Below are positions 52,901 through 63,640 of a DNA stretch of 64,000 nt, piece by piece. The notes under the pieces were generated by a model. It was not told where the DNA came from and searched no databases. It saw nothing but the letters and a program-made list of their open reading frames with translations. Source of the DNA: Leishmania martiniquensis (taxonomy: Eukaryota; Euglenozoa; Kinetoplastea; Trypanosomatida; Trypanosomatidae); contig NC_090146.1 in the NCBI RefSeq assembly GCF_017916325.1, positions 482,501 to 546,500 of the forward strand, in the 5' to 3' direction. Both the position numbers and the translations under genes were made by a program. Each line of letters starts with the position of its first letter. The first letter of the stretch is position 1.

Positions 52901-55900
52901 ATGGATCAAAAATCGCCGAGGTCGAGCAGTGGGAGCTCCTCCAGCTGTGATGGGGAGGACAGGCACTACCGCAGCGGCTTGGGCAGAGGGGGCAACTTCA
53001 CAGACCAGCTTTTGGCAATTCTCTACCGCACGTTTCGTCAGACACTGCGCACCAAGAAGATTCTGTTTCTGGAGATGGTGCTGCCGCTCATGTTCATTGT
53101 TATTACCCTTATCTTGTGGTCCGTGTGGATGCCATTCCGAGGCCGCGCGAAGCAGTTTATCGACTACAAGCCGTACGCCTCCTCTGCTGCCACACTGCAC
53201 AAACAACTCGCCTGCTTCAACAGTACTGATGGCGCACCAATTCCGGGACTGTGTGATTGCGAATGGGTCACAATGTTTAGCGAGTACAATGTCTCGTGCG
53301 ACGGTGACTACGCCACTGTACCGTACAAGAACCTCTGCTATGTCGACCTCCCATTCGATTTCAGCAACTACAAAGTGAACGGCTACCTGATCGGTAATAT
53401 TACAGGGGCGAATAAAGTTGTGCAGGCGTGGATCAACTCGTACAACACGACCCTCTTTGTGATCCCAACGCTCGATGAGGTGATTGTGTTTCACTGGCTC
53501 GCTCGGATCGGTAGGCCAGCAGCGGGAAGCCATGAAAGTCTTCTCTCCGCCAGCATTGCAGCTGGCTTGATGCCCAACTCGAAGCAGTCAGCTGTTTTGT
53601 GCTCAGGTGCTCTTTACTTCGTCGGCGAGGCAGCACAGGTGAACCCTCTTTTGGATTACTTCCGAAAGGAATCGGTGCTCTTCGACAAGGTCTACGGGGG
53701 CACCTATGCTACGGTGGAACAGGCGGAGGCGAAGGTACGCGCCAAGGAGTGGAATTGGGCCATCATCGAGCTCAACGGCCTCGATGCCAGTGCGTTTGAT
53801 GTGAGCATCCGCATGAACTCGACGGCGCTACCGACGTTTGAGCTGCCGTACGACAAAAGTTACGGCGGCGGATTTTACAACAGCCGCGCCGACCTCTACG
53901 CCGTCGCGGGGTTCCTGTCGCTGCAGCAGATCATCACCGAGTACTACCTGAGAACGGCACTGGGGAACACTACGGTCGGCACAGACTTACCGATGGACCA
54001 CTATATGGCCGTTGCGGGTTACACCAGCTTTGTTACCCAGCCGCTCCTCGCTACAGCGAATATCCTGCTCCCACTCATCTTCGTCATGGCGTACCTCTAC
54101 CCCGTCACACAGCTCACCAAGCGGATCGTGCTGGAGAAGGAGTTGCGCATTCGGGAGGCGATGCAGATTATGGGGCTCGGCAACGCCCCAATCTACATTT
54201 CGTGGTACCTAATTTTCTTCTTGCCGAATTTCCTGGTCACCATCATCAGCCTCACAGTGATTCGGCTGACGTACATCATCATCACGAACATCCTCATCGT
54301 TTTCCTCGTGTACTACGTCTACCTCCTCACCTGTGTGCCGCTGGCCGGCTTCTTCTCTGCCTTCTTCAGCAAGGCCCGCCTCGCCTCTCTGCTGACGCCG
54401 CTCATTTACTTTGTGTTCGCCATGCCGGCGTTCGCAATCCAGAGCGCCAACACGACCATTATCACCCTGTTCTGCATCTTTCCGCCCACGGCATATGCCG
54501 TGACGATGCTCGGCATCATCAACCACGAGATTGCCGGCGGCTTCTCGGACGGCAGCTGGCGCGACGTCCTTGATACGCCGCCGGTGTATCTGTCTATGTT
54601 GATGATGGGGGTGGACTTCATTCTCTTCAACCTGTTGATGCTGTACCTCGACAACGTCCTGCCGAAGGAGTGGGGCACGCCGAAGCACCCGCTGTTCTTC
54701 ATAATCGACCCCGTCAAGTGGTTCTTCGGTGCCAAACCTAAGCGCCTGGAGGGCGGCGCCGACGGGCGCGCGGAGAACGGCGTCTTCGAGTCGCTCGACT
54801 ACTCGCAGGACTGCGTGTCGTTCGAGGGCATCCGGAAGGAGTACCGGCGCGGCGGCAAGAGGTTCGTTGCGGTGAACAACCTGTACTGGGGGATGCGCGA
54901 GGGCGAGATCTCTGTGCTGCTGGGGCACAACGGCGCGGGCAAGACGACGGTGCTGAACATGATGACGGGGATGGTGGAGCCGGACGAGGGCGACTGCTAC
55001 ATCTACGGCAGCTCTGTGCGGACTCAGCTGAGCGAAGTGCGCCGCCAGATCGGGTACTGCCCGCAGCACAACATTCTGTGGCCTGAGCTGACGTGCCGCG
55101 ACCACCTCGAGTTCTTTGGGCGGATCAAGGGGCTGAAGGGGTGGGAGCTGGAGAATGCGGTGTGCCGGATGCTGTACGAGACGGACCTGCTGGAGAAGAT
55201 CGACCAGCCGGCGAAGCGCCTCTCCGGCGGGCAGAAGCGCAAGCTTTCCGTCTCCATCGCCTTTGTCACGTGCAGCCCACTGATCTTTCTGGACGAGCCG
55301 ACGGCCGGTATGGATGTTGGCGCGCGCCGTTACACGTGGGAGCTGCTGCGGCGCATGTCAGAGGCGCACACCATTCTGCTGACGACGCACTACATGGACG
55401 AGGCGGACCTGCTGGGGCACAAAATCGGCATCATGAGCCAGGGGCGCCTGAAGTGCTCCGGCAGCAGCCTGTTCCTCAAGAGCCGCCTCGGTCTTGGGTA
55501 CAGCATCACGATGTCCCTCTGCGACAATCGATCCTTGGACCTCATCTCGAAACTAGTGAAGTCATCGGTGAGCGGTGCGCAGGAGGTGGGCGTGAACGGG
55601 TGTGAGGTGATGTATCGGCTGCCCAACGAGCGCGTCGAACAGTTTCCAGCGTTCTTGGATCGACTGGAGGCGCTGCAGGGAAGCCTCGGCGTACGTGGCT
55701 ACTCGCTGTCGGCGACAACATTGGAGGAAATATTTCTGCGCCTGTCGAACGAGGACAGGGAGTGGCAGCGCGATCATGATCCTCTTCTGGAGGTAGACGT
55801 GGATGTCATCGCTGCGCAGGAGACTCTCATCTGGAGCTGCGAGGTGGTGGAGGGTCGCAAGGCGATGCTGTGGTCGCAGTTTCAGGCGATGATGATGAAG

Positions 55901-58258
55901 CGTGTGTGGAACGGCTTGCGGGATCGCAAGATGCAGTTTTTTCAGGTTGTGTGCCCCGTCATCTGCATTCTTGTTGCCATGCTGCTCTCGCTCATCTCCC
56001 TCAGCGGCCCCGACTCGATCACGCTTCACAAGGACATATACCCCGGCGAGGTTCTGGTCGAGATGAACGGGTGCGATGAGCTTCTTGGTCCCAGCGCCTC
56101 GTTCGACAACTTCACCGTGCGACACCATAACTATATGAACGCATTGAACCTGTCCATGTACATGGTCGACACGTTTCTCTTCCAGCCCACGCTGCGCGTA
56201 GAGGGGTTAGTGTGCCGCGACCCAGACTGGGCGAAGGCGGTGAAGGTACCGAACAATGTCATACACATTTTGAACTCGTCCACCTATCACCAGGGGCCCA
56301 TCTCCGTGAACGCCGTCTACCAGGCTCTCTACAAGAAGTACACAGGCCAAGACGTCCGCTTTAAGCTGGCAGCCGGTACGATGCCGCGCACCGACAGCGA
56401 GAAGGTGACGCAGGATGCTCTCAAGACGATTCTCATGGGCGCGATTATCATGATCCCGTTCACGTTCCTGCCATCGAACCCGGTCGCGTGGATTGTGAAG
56501 GAGCGGGAGTGCAAGGCACGACACTTGCAGAACGTCTCGGGGCTGAGCTTCTACGTGTACTGGCTCACGAACTTTCTCTTCGACATCGCCGCCTACGCCA
56601 TCTCTATGTGCCTCGTCATTCTGATCTTCCTCTCCTTCAGCCGCGAAGAGTACGTGGGCGATGAGCGTATCGGCGCCGTCTTCGTGCTTTTCTTCATCTA
56701 TGGACTGTCAAGCACCACGACGGGGTACATGTGCAGCTTCTTCTTCGACGAGCACTCGAACGCGCAGACGATCGTGATGGCGGTCAGCTTTGTGGCCGGC
56801 TTTCTCCTTGTCATGATTGTCTACATCATGTCTATGCTCTCACAGACGATGACGGCTGCCAAGGTCCTGAAGTGGATCACGCGCCTTGTACCGAGCTTTG
56901 CCATCGGCGAAGGGATCATCAACCTGGCGATGCTGACACAGCAGCAGGCGGCCGTTGGCGGCTTGACGGCGTGGTCGATGGACACGATCGGGTGGGCGTG
57001 TGTATACATGTCGATTGAGTTCCCGCTGTTCTTTGCAATCACCCTCTTTATCGACCACCCTGTGCGGCGTATGCGAGGGCAGCGCAACAGCTATGACGCC
57101 GACGCCGCGCCGCAGATAATATCGGACGAGGACTCGGATGTTGAGCTGGTGCGCCAGGAAGTTTACGCGGAGGAGGCGGAGGGCGTGAACAATGACACGG
57201 TGCGCGTGGTGGACCTGCGCAAGGTGTACTCTAACGGCAAGGAAGCGGTGCGCAACATCACCTTCTCCGTGGTCCCCGGCGAGGTCTTTGGCTTCTTGGG
57301 GACGAACGGCGCGGGCAAGACGACCGCCATCTCGATGATGTGCCAGGAATTTATTCCGACGAGCGGCAACGCCTATGTGTGCGGGTACGACATCGTCACA
57401 GAGAGCGAGGAGGCGCTGCAGTGCATCGGGTACTGCCCACAGTTCGACGCGACGCTGGACCTGCTGACGGTGGAGGAGCACCTGTACCTATACGCTGGGA
57501 TCCGTGGCATTTTGTACGAGCAACGTGGCAAGGTGGTGAGTGGGCTTATGCGCCTGTGCGGCATCACGGAGTACCGGAGCACAACAGCCGCGCAGCTGTC
57601 CGGCGGCAACCGGCGCAAGCTGTCTGTGGCGATGTCTCTGATTGGTGGCCCCAGTGTCGTCTTTCTCGATGAGCCGTCGGCTGGCATGGACCCTGTGGCG
57701 CGCCGCGGCTTGTGGAATGCGATCGAGAAGGTGGCGGACAACTGCTCTGTGGTGCTGACGACGCACCACCTGGAGGAGGTGGAGGCGCTGGCGCATCGCG
57801 TGGCGATCATGGTTGATGGCACCCTGCGTTGCATTGGTGACAAGACACACCTGAAGCAGAAGTTCGGCACCGGCTTCGAAATGGGCATCCGTGTGCACTC
57901 CGACGAGGACATGGAGGACGTGCACCTGTGGGTGAAAAGGACTTTCCCAGAGGCGTCAATAAATGAATGGAAAGGGCGGCGCTTCGTCTATACGCTGCCG
58001 GCCAACGTTGCCCTCTCTGATGTCTTTCGCCTACTGCAGAATCACAAGGAGCGGCTGCACATTACGAACTACAGCGTGTCGCAGACATCGATCGAGCAGG
58101 TGTTCCTGCGCATCAGCGGGGAGCTGGAGGAGGCAACCGCCTTTCGCGTAACGCTCGAGGATAAACTTGCGCTGACGAGCAAAAAGAGCTCCTCATCGAA
58201 TTCCGCAGATTTGGGCTCAGTTTCCCGCACCTCGTCTCCCGACAGCTTCTCGGGATAG
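52901..58258 (+). CDS. ABC transporter subfamily A, array copy 4 (full length)
   Basis: 1785 aa, the shortest copy because its N-terminal tail is only about 50 aa before TM1 (about 50-75). The first large loop is about 76-385. NBD1: GHNGAGKTT at about 675, LSGGQKRKLS at about 774, LIFLDEPTAGMDVG at about 794. NBD2: GTNGAGKTTA at about 1467, LSGGNRRKLS at about 1566, VVFLDEPSAGMDP at about 1586. Both sites look functional. A 572-bp piece of NBD1 (54660-55231) is apparently identical to copies 2 and 3. The sequence then switches at the signature motif to a copy-specific form (Gln in LSGGQ) and back again at 55377-55480. The C-terminal half is closer to copy 1. The tail after NBD2 is Ser/Lys-rich. 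Start is the first ATG after a good acceptor. Confidence 0.94.
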   Translation: MDQKSPRSSSGSSSSCDGEDRHYRSGLGRGGNFTDQLLAILYRTFRQTLRTKKILFLEMVLPLMFIVITLILWSVWMPFRGRAKQFIDYKPYASSAATLHKQLACFNSTDGAPIPGLCDCEWVTMFSEYNVSCDGDYATVPYKNLCYVDLPFDFSNYKVNGYLIGNITGANKVVQAWINSYNTTLFVIPTLDEVIVFHWLARIGRPAAGSHESLLSASIAAGLMPNSKQSAVLCSGALYFVGEAAQVNPLLDYFRKESVLFDKVYGGTYATVEQAEAKVRAKEWNWAIIELNGLDASAFDVSIRMNSTALPTFELPYDKSYGGGFYNSRADLYAVAGFLSLQQIITEYYLRTALGNTTVGTDLPMDHYMAVAGYTSFVTQPLLATANILLPLIFVMAYLYPVTQLTKRIVLEKELRIREAMQIMGLGNAPIYISWYLIFFLPNFLVTIISLTVIRLTYIIITNILIVFLVYYVYLLTCVPLAGFFSAFFSKARLASLLTPLIYFVFAMPAFAIQSANTTIITLFCIFPPTAYAVTMLGIINHEIAGGFSDGSWRDVLDTPPVYLSMLMMGVDFILFNLLMLYLDNVLPKEWGTPKHPLFFIIDPVKWFFGAKPKRLEGGADGRAENGVFESLDYSQDCVSFEGIRKEYRRGGKRFVAVNNLYWGMREGEISVLLGHNGAGKTTVLNMMTGMVEPDEGDCYIYGSSVRTQLSEVRRQIGYCPQHNILWPELTCRDHLEFFGRIKGLKGWELENAVCRMLYETDLLEKIDQPAKRLSGGQKRKLSVSIAFVTCSPLIFLDEPTAGMDVGARRYTWELLRRMSEAHTILLTTHYMDEADLLGHKIGIMSQGRLKCSGSSLFLKSRLGLGYSITMSLCDNRSLDLISKLVKSSVSGAQEVGVNGCEVMYRLPNERVEQFPAFLDRLEALQGSLGVRGYSLSATTLEEIFLRLSNEDREWQRDHDPLLEVDVDVIAAQETLIWSCEVVEGRKAMLWSQFQAMMMKRVWNGLRDRKMQFFQVVCPVICILVAMLLSLISLSGPDSITLHKDIYPGEVLVEMNGCDELLGPSASFDNFTVRHHNYMNALNLSMYMVDTFLFQPTLRVEGLVCRDPDWAKAVKVPNNVIHILNSSTYHQGPISVNAVYQALYKKYTGQDVRFKLAAGTMPRTDSEKVTQDALKTILMGAIIMIPFTFLPSNPVAWIVKERECKARHLQNVSGLSFYVYWLTNFLFDIAAYAISMCLVILIFLSFSREEYVGDERIGAVFVLFFIYGLSSTTTGYMCSFFFDEHSNAQTIVMAVSFVAGFLLVMIVYIMSMLSQTMTAAKVLKWITRLVPSFAIGEGIINLAMLTQQQAAVGGLTAWSMDTIGWACVYMSIEFPLFFAITLFIDHPVRRMRGQRNSYDADAAPQIISDEDSDVELVRQEVYAEEAEGVNNDTVRVVDLRKVYSNGKEAVRNITFSVVPGEVFGFLGTNGAGKTTAISMMCQEFIPTSGNAYVCGYDIVTESEEALQCIGYCPQFDATLDLLTVEEHLYLYAGIRGILYEQRGKVVSGLMRLCGITEYRSTTAAQLSGGNRRKLSVAMSLIGGPSVVFLDEPSAGMDPVARRGLWNAIEKVADNCSVVLTTHHLEEVEALAHRVAIMVDGTLRCIGDKTHLKQKFGTGFEMGIRVHSDEDMEDVHLWVKRTFPEASINEWKGRRFVYTLPANVALSDVFRLLQNHKERLHITNYSVSQTSIEQVFLRISGELEEATAFRVTLEDKLALTSKKSSSSNSADLGSVSRTSSPDSFSG
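54660..55231 (+). repeat. 572-bp block shared with ABCA copies 2 and 3
   Basis: Constant offset 9520 to 45140-45711 in copy 3 (36258-36829 in copy 2). It runs from just after the last TMD1 helix through Walker A and the Q-loop and stops at the LSGG signature. Confidence 0.9.
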
Positions 58259-61200
58259 TCTGTTGGGTGCGATGTGGTGGTGTTCTGTCTTTGGTGTGGA
58301 GGCGACGGAAGCTATGAGCTAAGAGGGGTGCGCCTAGGGAAATGTGTGACTTTAATGCATGCAGTTGGCGCTCTCGTATCGAATCCGAAGTGCTGCTCCT
58401 GTATCCTTTCCCCTTATCCCCCCAACCCCCACACACTGCACCTCTGCTTCGTACTGTGCGGTGCCCTCTGTGCCCCGCTGGCACACAAGTCCGACTCGCG
58501 GACATCTCGTCGCTTTTACCTCGTATCGTCGTTGTGTCGGACCAAATGAGGACGCTGCCCGGCTGCTAGTCTGAGTCGTGTTCGACCTTGTGGTATCACA
58601 ATGTCCCTTCGTGATGTGCCCGTGTTTGTAGGCTCTCTGTGCAGGAGGGGGACTCAAGGCGTGGGGCACCATGGGATCATCGTGTCTCGCTCTTTGGAGA
58701 CCGCGCTACTGCATTGCCGTCGTGCTCTGCGGTCGTTGGCTTCGGTGCGGCGGTGTGTTTCGCTCCTCAGTCTCTCCCCTTCTCCCTCTCTTGGGGAGCG
58801 TGCGATTCTTTTCTTGTAACCTCTCAAGTCTTTTTTTTTTCGATGGCTGTGCGCTCTCCTCCGCCTCCGTTTTTCCGTCTTCCCCCCTTTTCCGATTTTG
58901 TACGCGGTAACCTTTGATCCGTTTCCTTCAAAACGTTTCTCTTGCCCGTCTTTGGCGACCTTTTGCTGACCACTCCACGCTGGCATCGCCACTGGCTGTC
59001 TCTGTGCCGTTCCGCGCCGTTTCATCGGTCCTTTTTTCTCCGTTCATCTACTCTTTCTTCCCTTGCGTCTCCCCTTCACCCGTTCTTCCCCACCTCAACT
59101 TGCACTCACTGTCTGTCGCTAATCCTTTTCTTTTTGCGACAAGCGCTGTCTTGCTCGAGCCACCGGTGCTGGGGGCGTACACGTCATGTCAGGTGGTGGC
59201 AGAGTCTCCTGTGAACACATACAAACGGGCGTGGGGATTATCTTCTATGTTCTCCCACCGCTGAGGGGGCATTCCCCTCTTTGTTCCGCTACCCGCCCTT
59301 TTGTGTGTATGTGTGTGCGTTCGAGTGCTCCCGGTGATGGACAACGTCGGCGGTTGCAGCTGCAGAGACGATGGCAACTCTCTTTTGCGACTGTCGGTGT
59401 TTTTGACTGTATTTGGCATCACCGTCCGGCGTGTACTGCCGCCTGAAGCGGCACTTTCCCTTTGCCGCTTGATGCGATGCGCATGCGAAATCACGTCTTA
59501 TTCGCCTTTCACTGTTTCGCGTCATTGCGTTTTTTTTTTCTCCACTGTTGCGTGGGTTCTCTTCTCTGCGTGTGTGCTGTATTTCACCTAAACTTCGCCT
59601 TTTTCGTCTGCCCGCTTCTCGACGCCTGCGTCCACAGACGACGAATCTCCCCCCTCCCCCTCCTCCTCTCTGGAGTGTGGAAAGCTCCGAGTGAACGCCA
59701 AAGCTCATGCCGGTGGTGCGCAGCGGCGACCGCGCCACCTTTGCCCCGGTGCTCCCTGGTGTGTGTGTGTGTGTGGGTGTGTGGTGAACTGTATGCATAT
59801 ATTATCTCTCTCATCTCTGGTGTTCATATGAGGGCACGTGCGCGCATTCGCTGCCTTTTTTTTCCCCCACTCCATTGGAACTACGAGCCCTGCCACAATG
59901 CTGCACTCTTCCCCCTTCATGTGTTCATTCTTTGTGATTTTATAGCTGATCCTCTCTCCCTCACGTACTGCATCGGCACTTGCCCTCTGAGCCCCTATCT
60001 CTTCACCCTCGCCACAGATCTGTCTCCGTGTCCTGCCCCTCTCTTCTCTGTTGCCTGGTGTCGTTGCTGTATTTCACTACTGTCTCTCATGCGTTCACGC
60101 CTGAGGCTCTCTGGTGATGTGTTACGAGGCGTCGTGGTTCGCGCAAGGATAGTGACGATTAGAGTGCCCCTCATTGGGCCAGCGACGAAGTAGCAGTTCT
60201 CTGAAAGGCCGCGAATAGGGAACTCAGGAGTCTGAGGCGTATGCCGGCGCGTACAATGGAGCGACGGCGATGCCGCAGCCCCCTCCCCTCCCCTCTCCCC
60301 ACTCCCAACATGTGAACAGCTCGCTGATGTTTCTCTTCTCTGCTTTCTCCTTGGCGATGCCTTCGCCCCCTCTTTTGTGCTCTGTGTCTTCTTCTACGTC
60401 GACTCGCATGGGGACAACTCTAGCTCTCCATGCATGGCTCCGCCGATGAGCGTACACGAAGACAGAGGGGGACAGACAGAGTGTGTGAACGTGGTGTACG
60501 CCGATAGTTTTCTACTGCGTTCTAGTCTGCTTGCGCGCACACATAGCTTTGTAGCTCTAGCGCCTGCTGAAATGTGAAGAAGATGGGGGACCCCACCCGT
60601 TACCTTTGCTCTCACTCTTGCCAGCGTGCAAACACGCGCCTAGCAGGATGAGACGATGCTTGCGCAAGTGGGACCCCTTTTCGAGGTCGGCGCACACGCT
60701 ATTGCGCGTTGGTGTTATCAAGACCCCCATTGCCCCTCTCTTCGTTTGTACACCAGCATCTTTTCCTCCCCTCATCGTACGGGCATCTCGATCGCTCGAC
60801 TCTCCTTCGGCCTTCAGCCGGGTCACATGCCGCTGTTTTACCCCCCCCCCCTTCTGTGCATATGAGTGGTCACATCCCTTTTTTTGTTGCTCGACTTTGC
60901 TCTCTTTCCTTCGACCCTCTGACACAGATATGAGGGACTCGCCCTCTGTCCTCCTCTTTCACCCCGCTTGCGGGTGAAGGGTCGAGGGCACTGCTGCTTC
61001 TGGGGGACTTCCGGCGTCTGTCTGTTAATATCTATCTATAGATATTTGCAGGTCTTGTGACATCGCCTCCCTCTCGTCCTCTATGGGATATATAATTTGA
61101 CGCCACTAATCCGTGGCTGCAGGTCTGTGTCACTAACGGAGCCGCCACTCCAGGTGCTCTGGCCTCTTTTGACTTCTGGCCAACGAGGAGCTAAAGCCGC

Positions 61201-62590
61201 AAGTGGTCTTCTCCAGTCACCGAAGAGAGTCAGCTCCGGGGACGCGCTCGGTGGCGGCTTGCTGTTAAGCGATGCTCGGGACACGTGCGGCGGAAAAAAG
61301 ATGGCTGAAAATAGGAGACGCGCGGAGAATATGTTGAACCGACCCGATCTCTTGTCAGTGAAGGAGAGGCACGTAAGGCTGACGAGATCAGCTCTTTTTC
61401 TTTTTTTTTTTTACTCGCCGGGCGCGGGTGGCAGCATCGTTAGTGACAGTGAAGCGTGGCACTACGGCTGCCCTGCACAACTCGGAGAGCGTGTGACAGG
61501 ACCGGGCGCTATGACGTGGAGCTCACACCGTATAGCAGACAGAAAGGTCGCGCTGCAAGAAGAAAAAGCTGACGAATGCGTCTCTGCTTTCTATCCTGTG
61601 GTGAGGGGAGGCGCCTGCGGCCGTCTGAGTATCTCAGCACCTTAGTAGTGTCTTTCTATCCTATCGTTGTGTGTGGGCGCCTCTCTGCGGTGCGTATCTG
61701 TCGAGGGGGAGGGGTAACCACACGCAGCGGATGTGCCCTCATCACCTGCACTGGAAGGTTACCTCTCCGCCCCCCCGTCTTCTGCTGCCTATCTTCAGGC
61801 CCCTGTTTGCCTGCCCGCCTGAACGTGGTGGTCTCGTTCTCTCCCGTATGTGTTTTACCATCTTGTCCCATCCTTATTCGTTCGCTCCCGCTCCCTCGGG
61901 TGTCTTTGTGATGCTGTTCCCAAGGACACGAAATACAACCGCAACAATAACAAAGGAGGGGACCTTTTTCACCTACATGCGCCTTGGTAACGCATAGGAG
62001 AGAGGGGCGCACGAGCGGACTTGCTGCAGCTGGAGAGCAAGGCTGTAGACAGCGCCTCTCGCGTGAAAGCGCTGGCGGCTGTGTACAGTGGCTCTATGCT
62101 GTGAGCGTGTGTAGCTGTCTTCCACTTGTCGGCTGACGCTTCCCGTGCCGAGCGGCGCCGTGCCGCATCGAGCTCATCTTGGCTGTACGGAGAGGCTGCG
62201 GCGGTGGCGCGAGGTGGCACAGGCTGCTTTCTGTCCTGTGCACGCGTATGGCTGGCACGAACCGTCATCGAAGTGGATACCATGGCTTGCTGCATTGATG
62301 TACGCCGGCTTTCATGGCTGACTCTGCCTCTTCGTGCGCCACCTGCCGGAGTTGTCATCGGCTCTCCACCTTCCTTTGCTCGATGTTTGCACGCGTCTTC
62401 CCCTTTTCTTGCTACGCGCTGCGGACCGGGGCGTCACTTGTACTTGGCTCATCGGCTCCCTTGCGCATTCCTCTTCTCTCTCGTAGCCTTGTTCTTGCCA
62501 CGTCCCGGTGCCGTTGGGGTAAGGATAGGTGAGCGCCACCTCCACTTGTCCACATCTCCTCAGTCAGCGGCACTGCATGCGACTGTGATG
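58259..62590. other. 4.3-kb spacer, ABCA copy 4 to TatD gene
   Basis: No credible CDS. Mostly C/T- and T-rich with (GT)n near 59760-59776 and a C-run at 60841-60851. A balanced-composition island lies at about 61000-61650 with the palindrome-rich start TATCTATCTATAGATA and an imperfect direct repeat (GCAGGTCTTGTGAC / GCAGGTCTGTGTCAC). The open frame across that island (61097-61645) has no ATG start. The frame of the TatD gene is open upstream to 62126 but lies before its splice acceptor. Confidence 0.55.
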
Positions 62591-62608
62591 GACTTTTTTT
62601 CTTCACAG
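62591..62608 (+). promoter_or_regulatory. Probable SL trans-splice acceptor for TatD-like gene
   Basis: CTTTTTTTCTTCACAG with AG at 62607-62608. The next ATG is 62633. Confidence 0.6.
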
Positions 62609-62632
62609 TCTTCCGTCTGTCACACGTGCATC

Positions 62633-63640
62633 ATGACGAAGTCGCCGCCGAGCTGTGCTCAATGGAAGCTCATCGACATTGCTGTGAACCTCACCGATAA
62701 AATGTACACGGGCGTGTACAACGGACGCCACCATCACCCCTCCGATATCGAGCCGGTTCTGCAGCGTGCGGTGGTGGCGGGAGTACGCGGACTCCTTCTC
62801 ACCGGCGGCAACTTGGAGGAGAGCAAAGCAGTGATCGACATGTGTGCCCGCTACACCACCGACACGCTGCAATGCTTATGCACCGTCGGCTGTCACCCGA
62901 CGCGTTGCGAAGAGTTCTTGGATGATGAGGAGGGCTACCTCAAGGCGCTTGATGATCTCATCGAGAGACACTCCGTCCGTGCCGGCGGCTGCGTCGCGGC
63001 GGTGGGGGAGATCGGCCTTGATTACGACCGTTTGTCTTTCTGCCCAAAGGACATTCAGAAAAAATACTTTGAGAAGCAGCTGGTGATGGCAAAGAGGCAT
63101 CGCCTGCCACTGTTCCTTCACGATCGGAACACGTGCGGTGACTTCAAGGAGCTGCTCCGGCCGTACCTTCCCGAGCTTGTGGGTGCGGTGGTCCACAGTT
63201 TCACCGGCACCTGGGACGAGCTGCAGGAGTACCTGGATGCGAACTTATTCATTGGCGTGAACGGATGTAGTCTGAAGACAGTGGAGAATCTGGAGGTTGT
63301 CAAGACGATTCCGCTCGAGCGACTGATGCTGGAGACAGACGCGCCGTGGTGCGAAATCAAGAGCACTCATGCCTCCAAGAAGCTCTTGATGGCGGCCGCG
63401 GCGCGCACTTCATCTCGACAGTGCGTGTCAGATGCTGTCCTCACCACGTTTTCGACGTGCCGCAAAGAGAAGTTTAAAGAAGGGTGTGCCGTGAAGGGGC
63501 GAAATGAGCCTTGCGCCATCGTGCAGGTATTGGAGGCTGTCTATGAGCTGCACCGTGACGAGGTATCCTCGATGGAGCACCTGGCTGAGGTCGTCATGGC
63601 AAACACGCGAAAGCTATTTCCCTTTACTGCGGCTCTGTGA
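62633..63640 (+). CDS. TatD-family metal-dependent nuclease (TATDN1-like)
   Basis: 335 aa amidohydrolase-fold (TIM-barrel) nuclease. TatD enzymes act as 3'-5' exonucleases/DNases in repair and DNA degradation. Key features are IDIAVNLTDKMY at the N-terminus, TVGCHPTRCEEF (about 84-95), GEIGLDYDRLSFCPKD (125-140) with metal ligand E126, LFLHDRN with H163, VVHSFTGT with H188 and LETDAPWCEIKSTHA with D236. The blocks match the TATDN1 branch closely, including the C-terminal NEPCAIVQVLEAV segment. Length is close to animal TATDN1 (about 300 aa), with a small insertion between LETDAPWC and the C-terminal segment. ATG 62633 follows a strong acceptor. In-frame ATGs at 62588 and 62282 would need upstream splicing. 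Confidence 0.93.
   Translation: MTKSPPSCAQWKLIDIAVNLTDKMYTGVYNGRHHHPSDIEPVLQRAVVAGVRGLLLTGGNLEESKAVIDMCARYTTDTLQCLCTVGCHPTRCEEFLDDEEGYLKALDDLIERHSVRAGGCVAAVGEIGLDYDRLSFCPKDIQKKYFEKQLVMAKRHRLPLFLHDRNTCGDFKELLRPYLPELVGAVVHSFTGTWDELQEYLDANLFIGVNGCSLKTVENLEVVKTIPLERLMLETDAPWCEIKSTHASKKLLMAAAARTSSRQCVSDAVLTTFSTCRKEKFKEGCAVKGRNEPCAIVQVLEAVYELHRDEVSSMEHLAEVVMANTRKLFPFTAAL

Noticed and set aside
59462..60193. 243-codon ORF rich in Leu, Cys and Ser, superficially membrane-like
   Set aside because: The hydrophobicity comes from translating C/T- and T-rich spacer. There is no domain and no coding-type third-position bias.
61097..61645. 182-codon open frame in the spacer before TatD
   Set aside because: It begins with TTG, and the first internal Met is far in and followed by no recognisable domain. 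Retained only as a compositional island.
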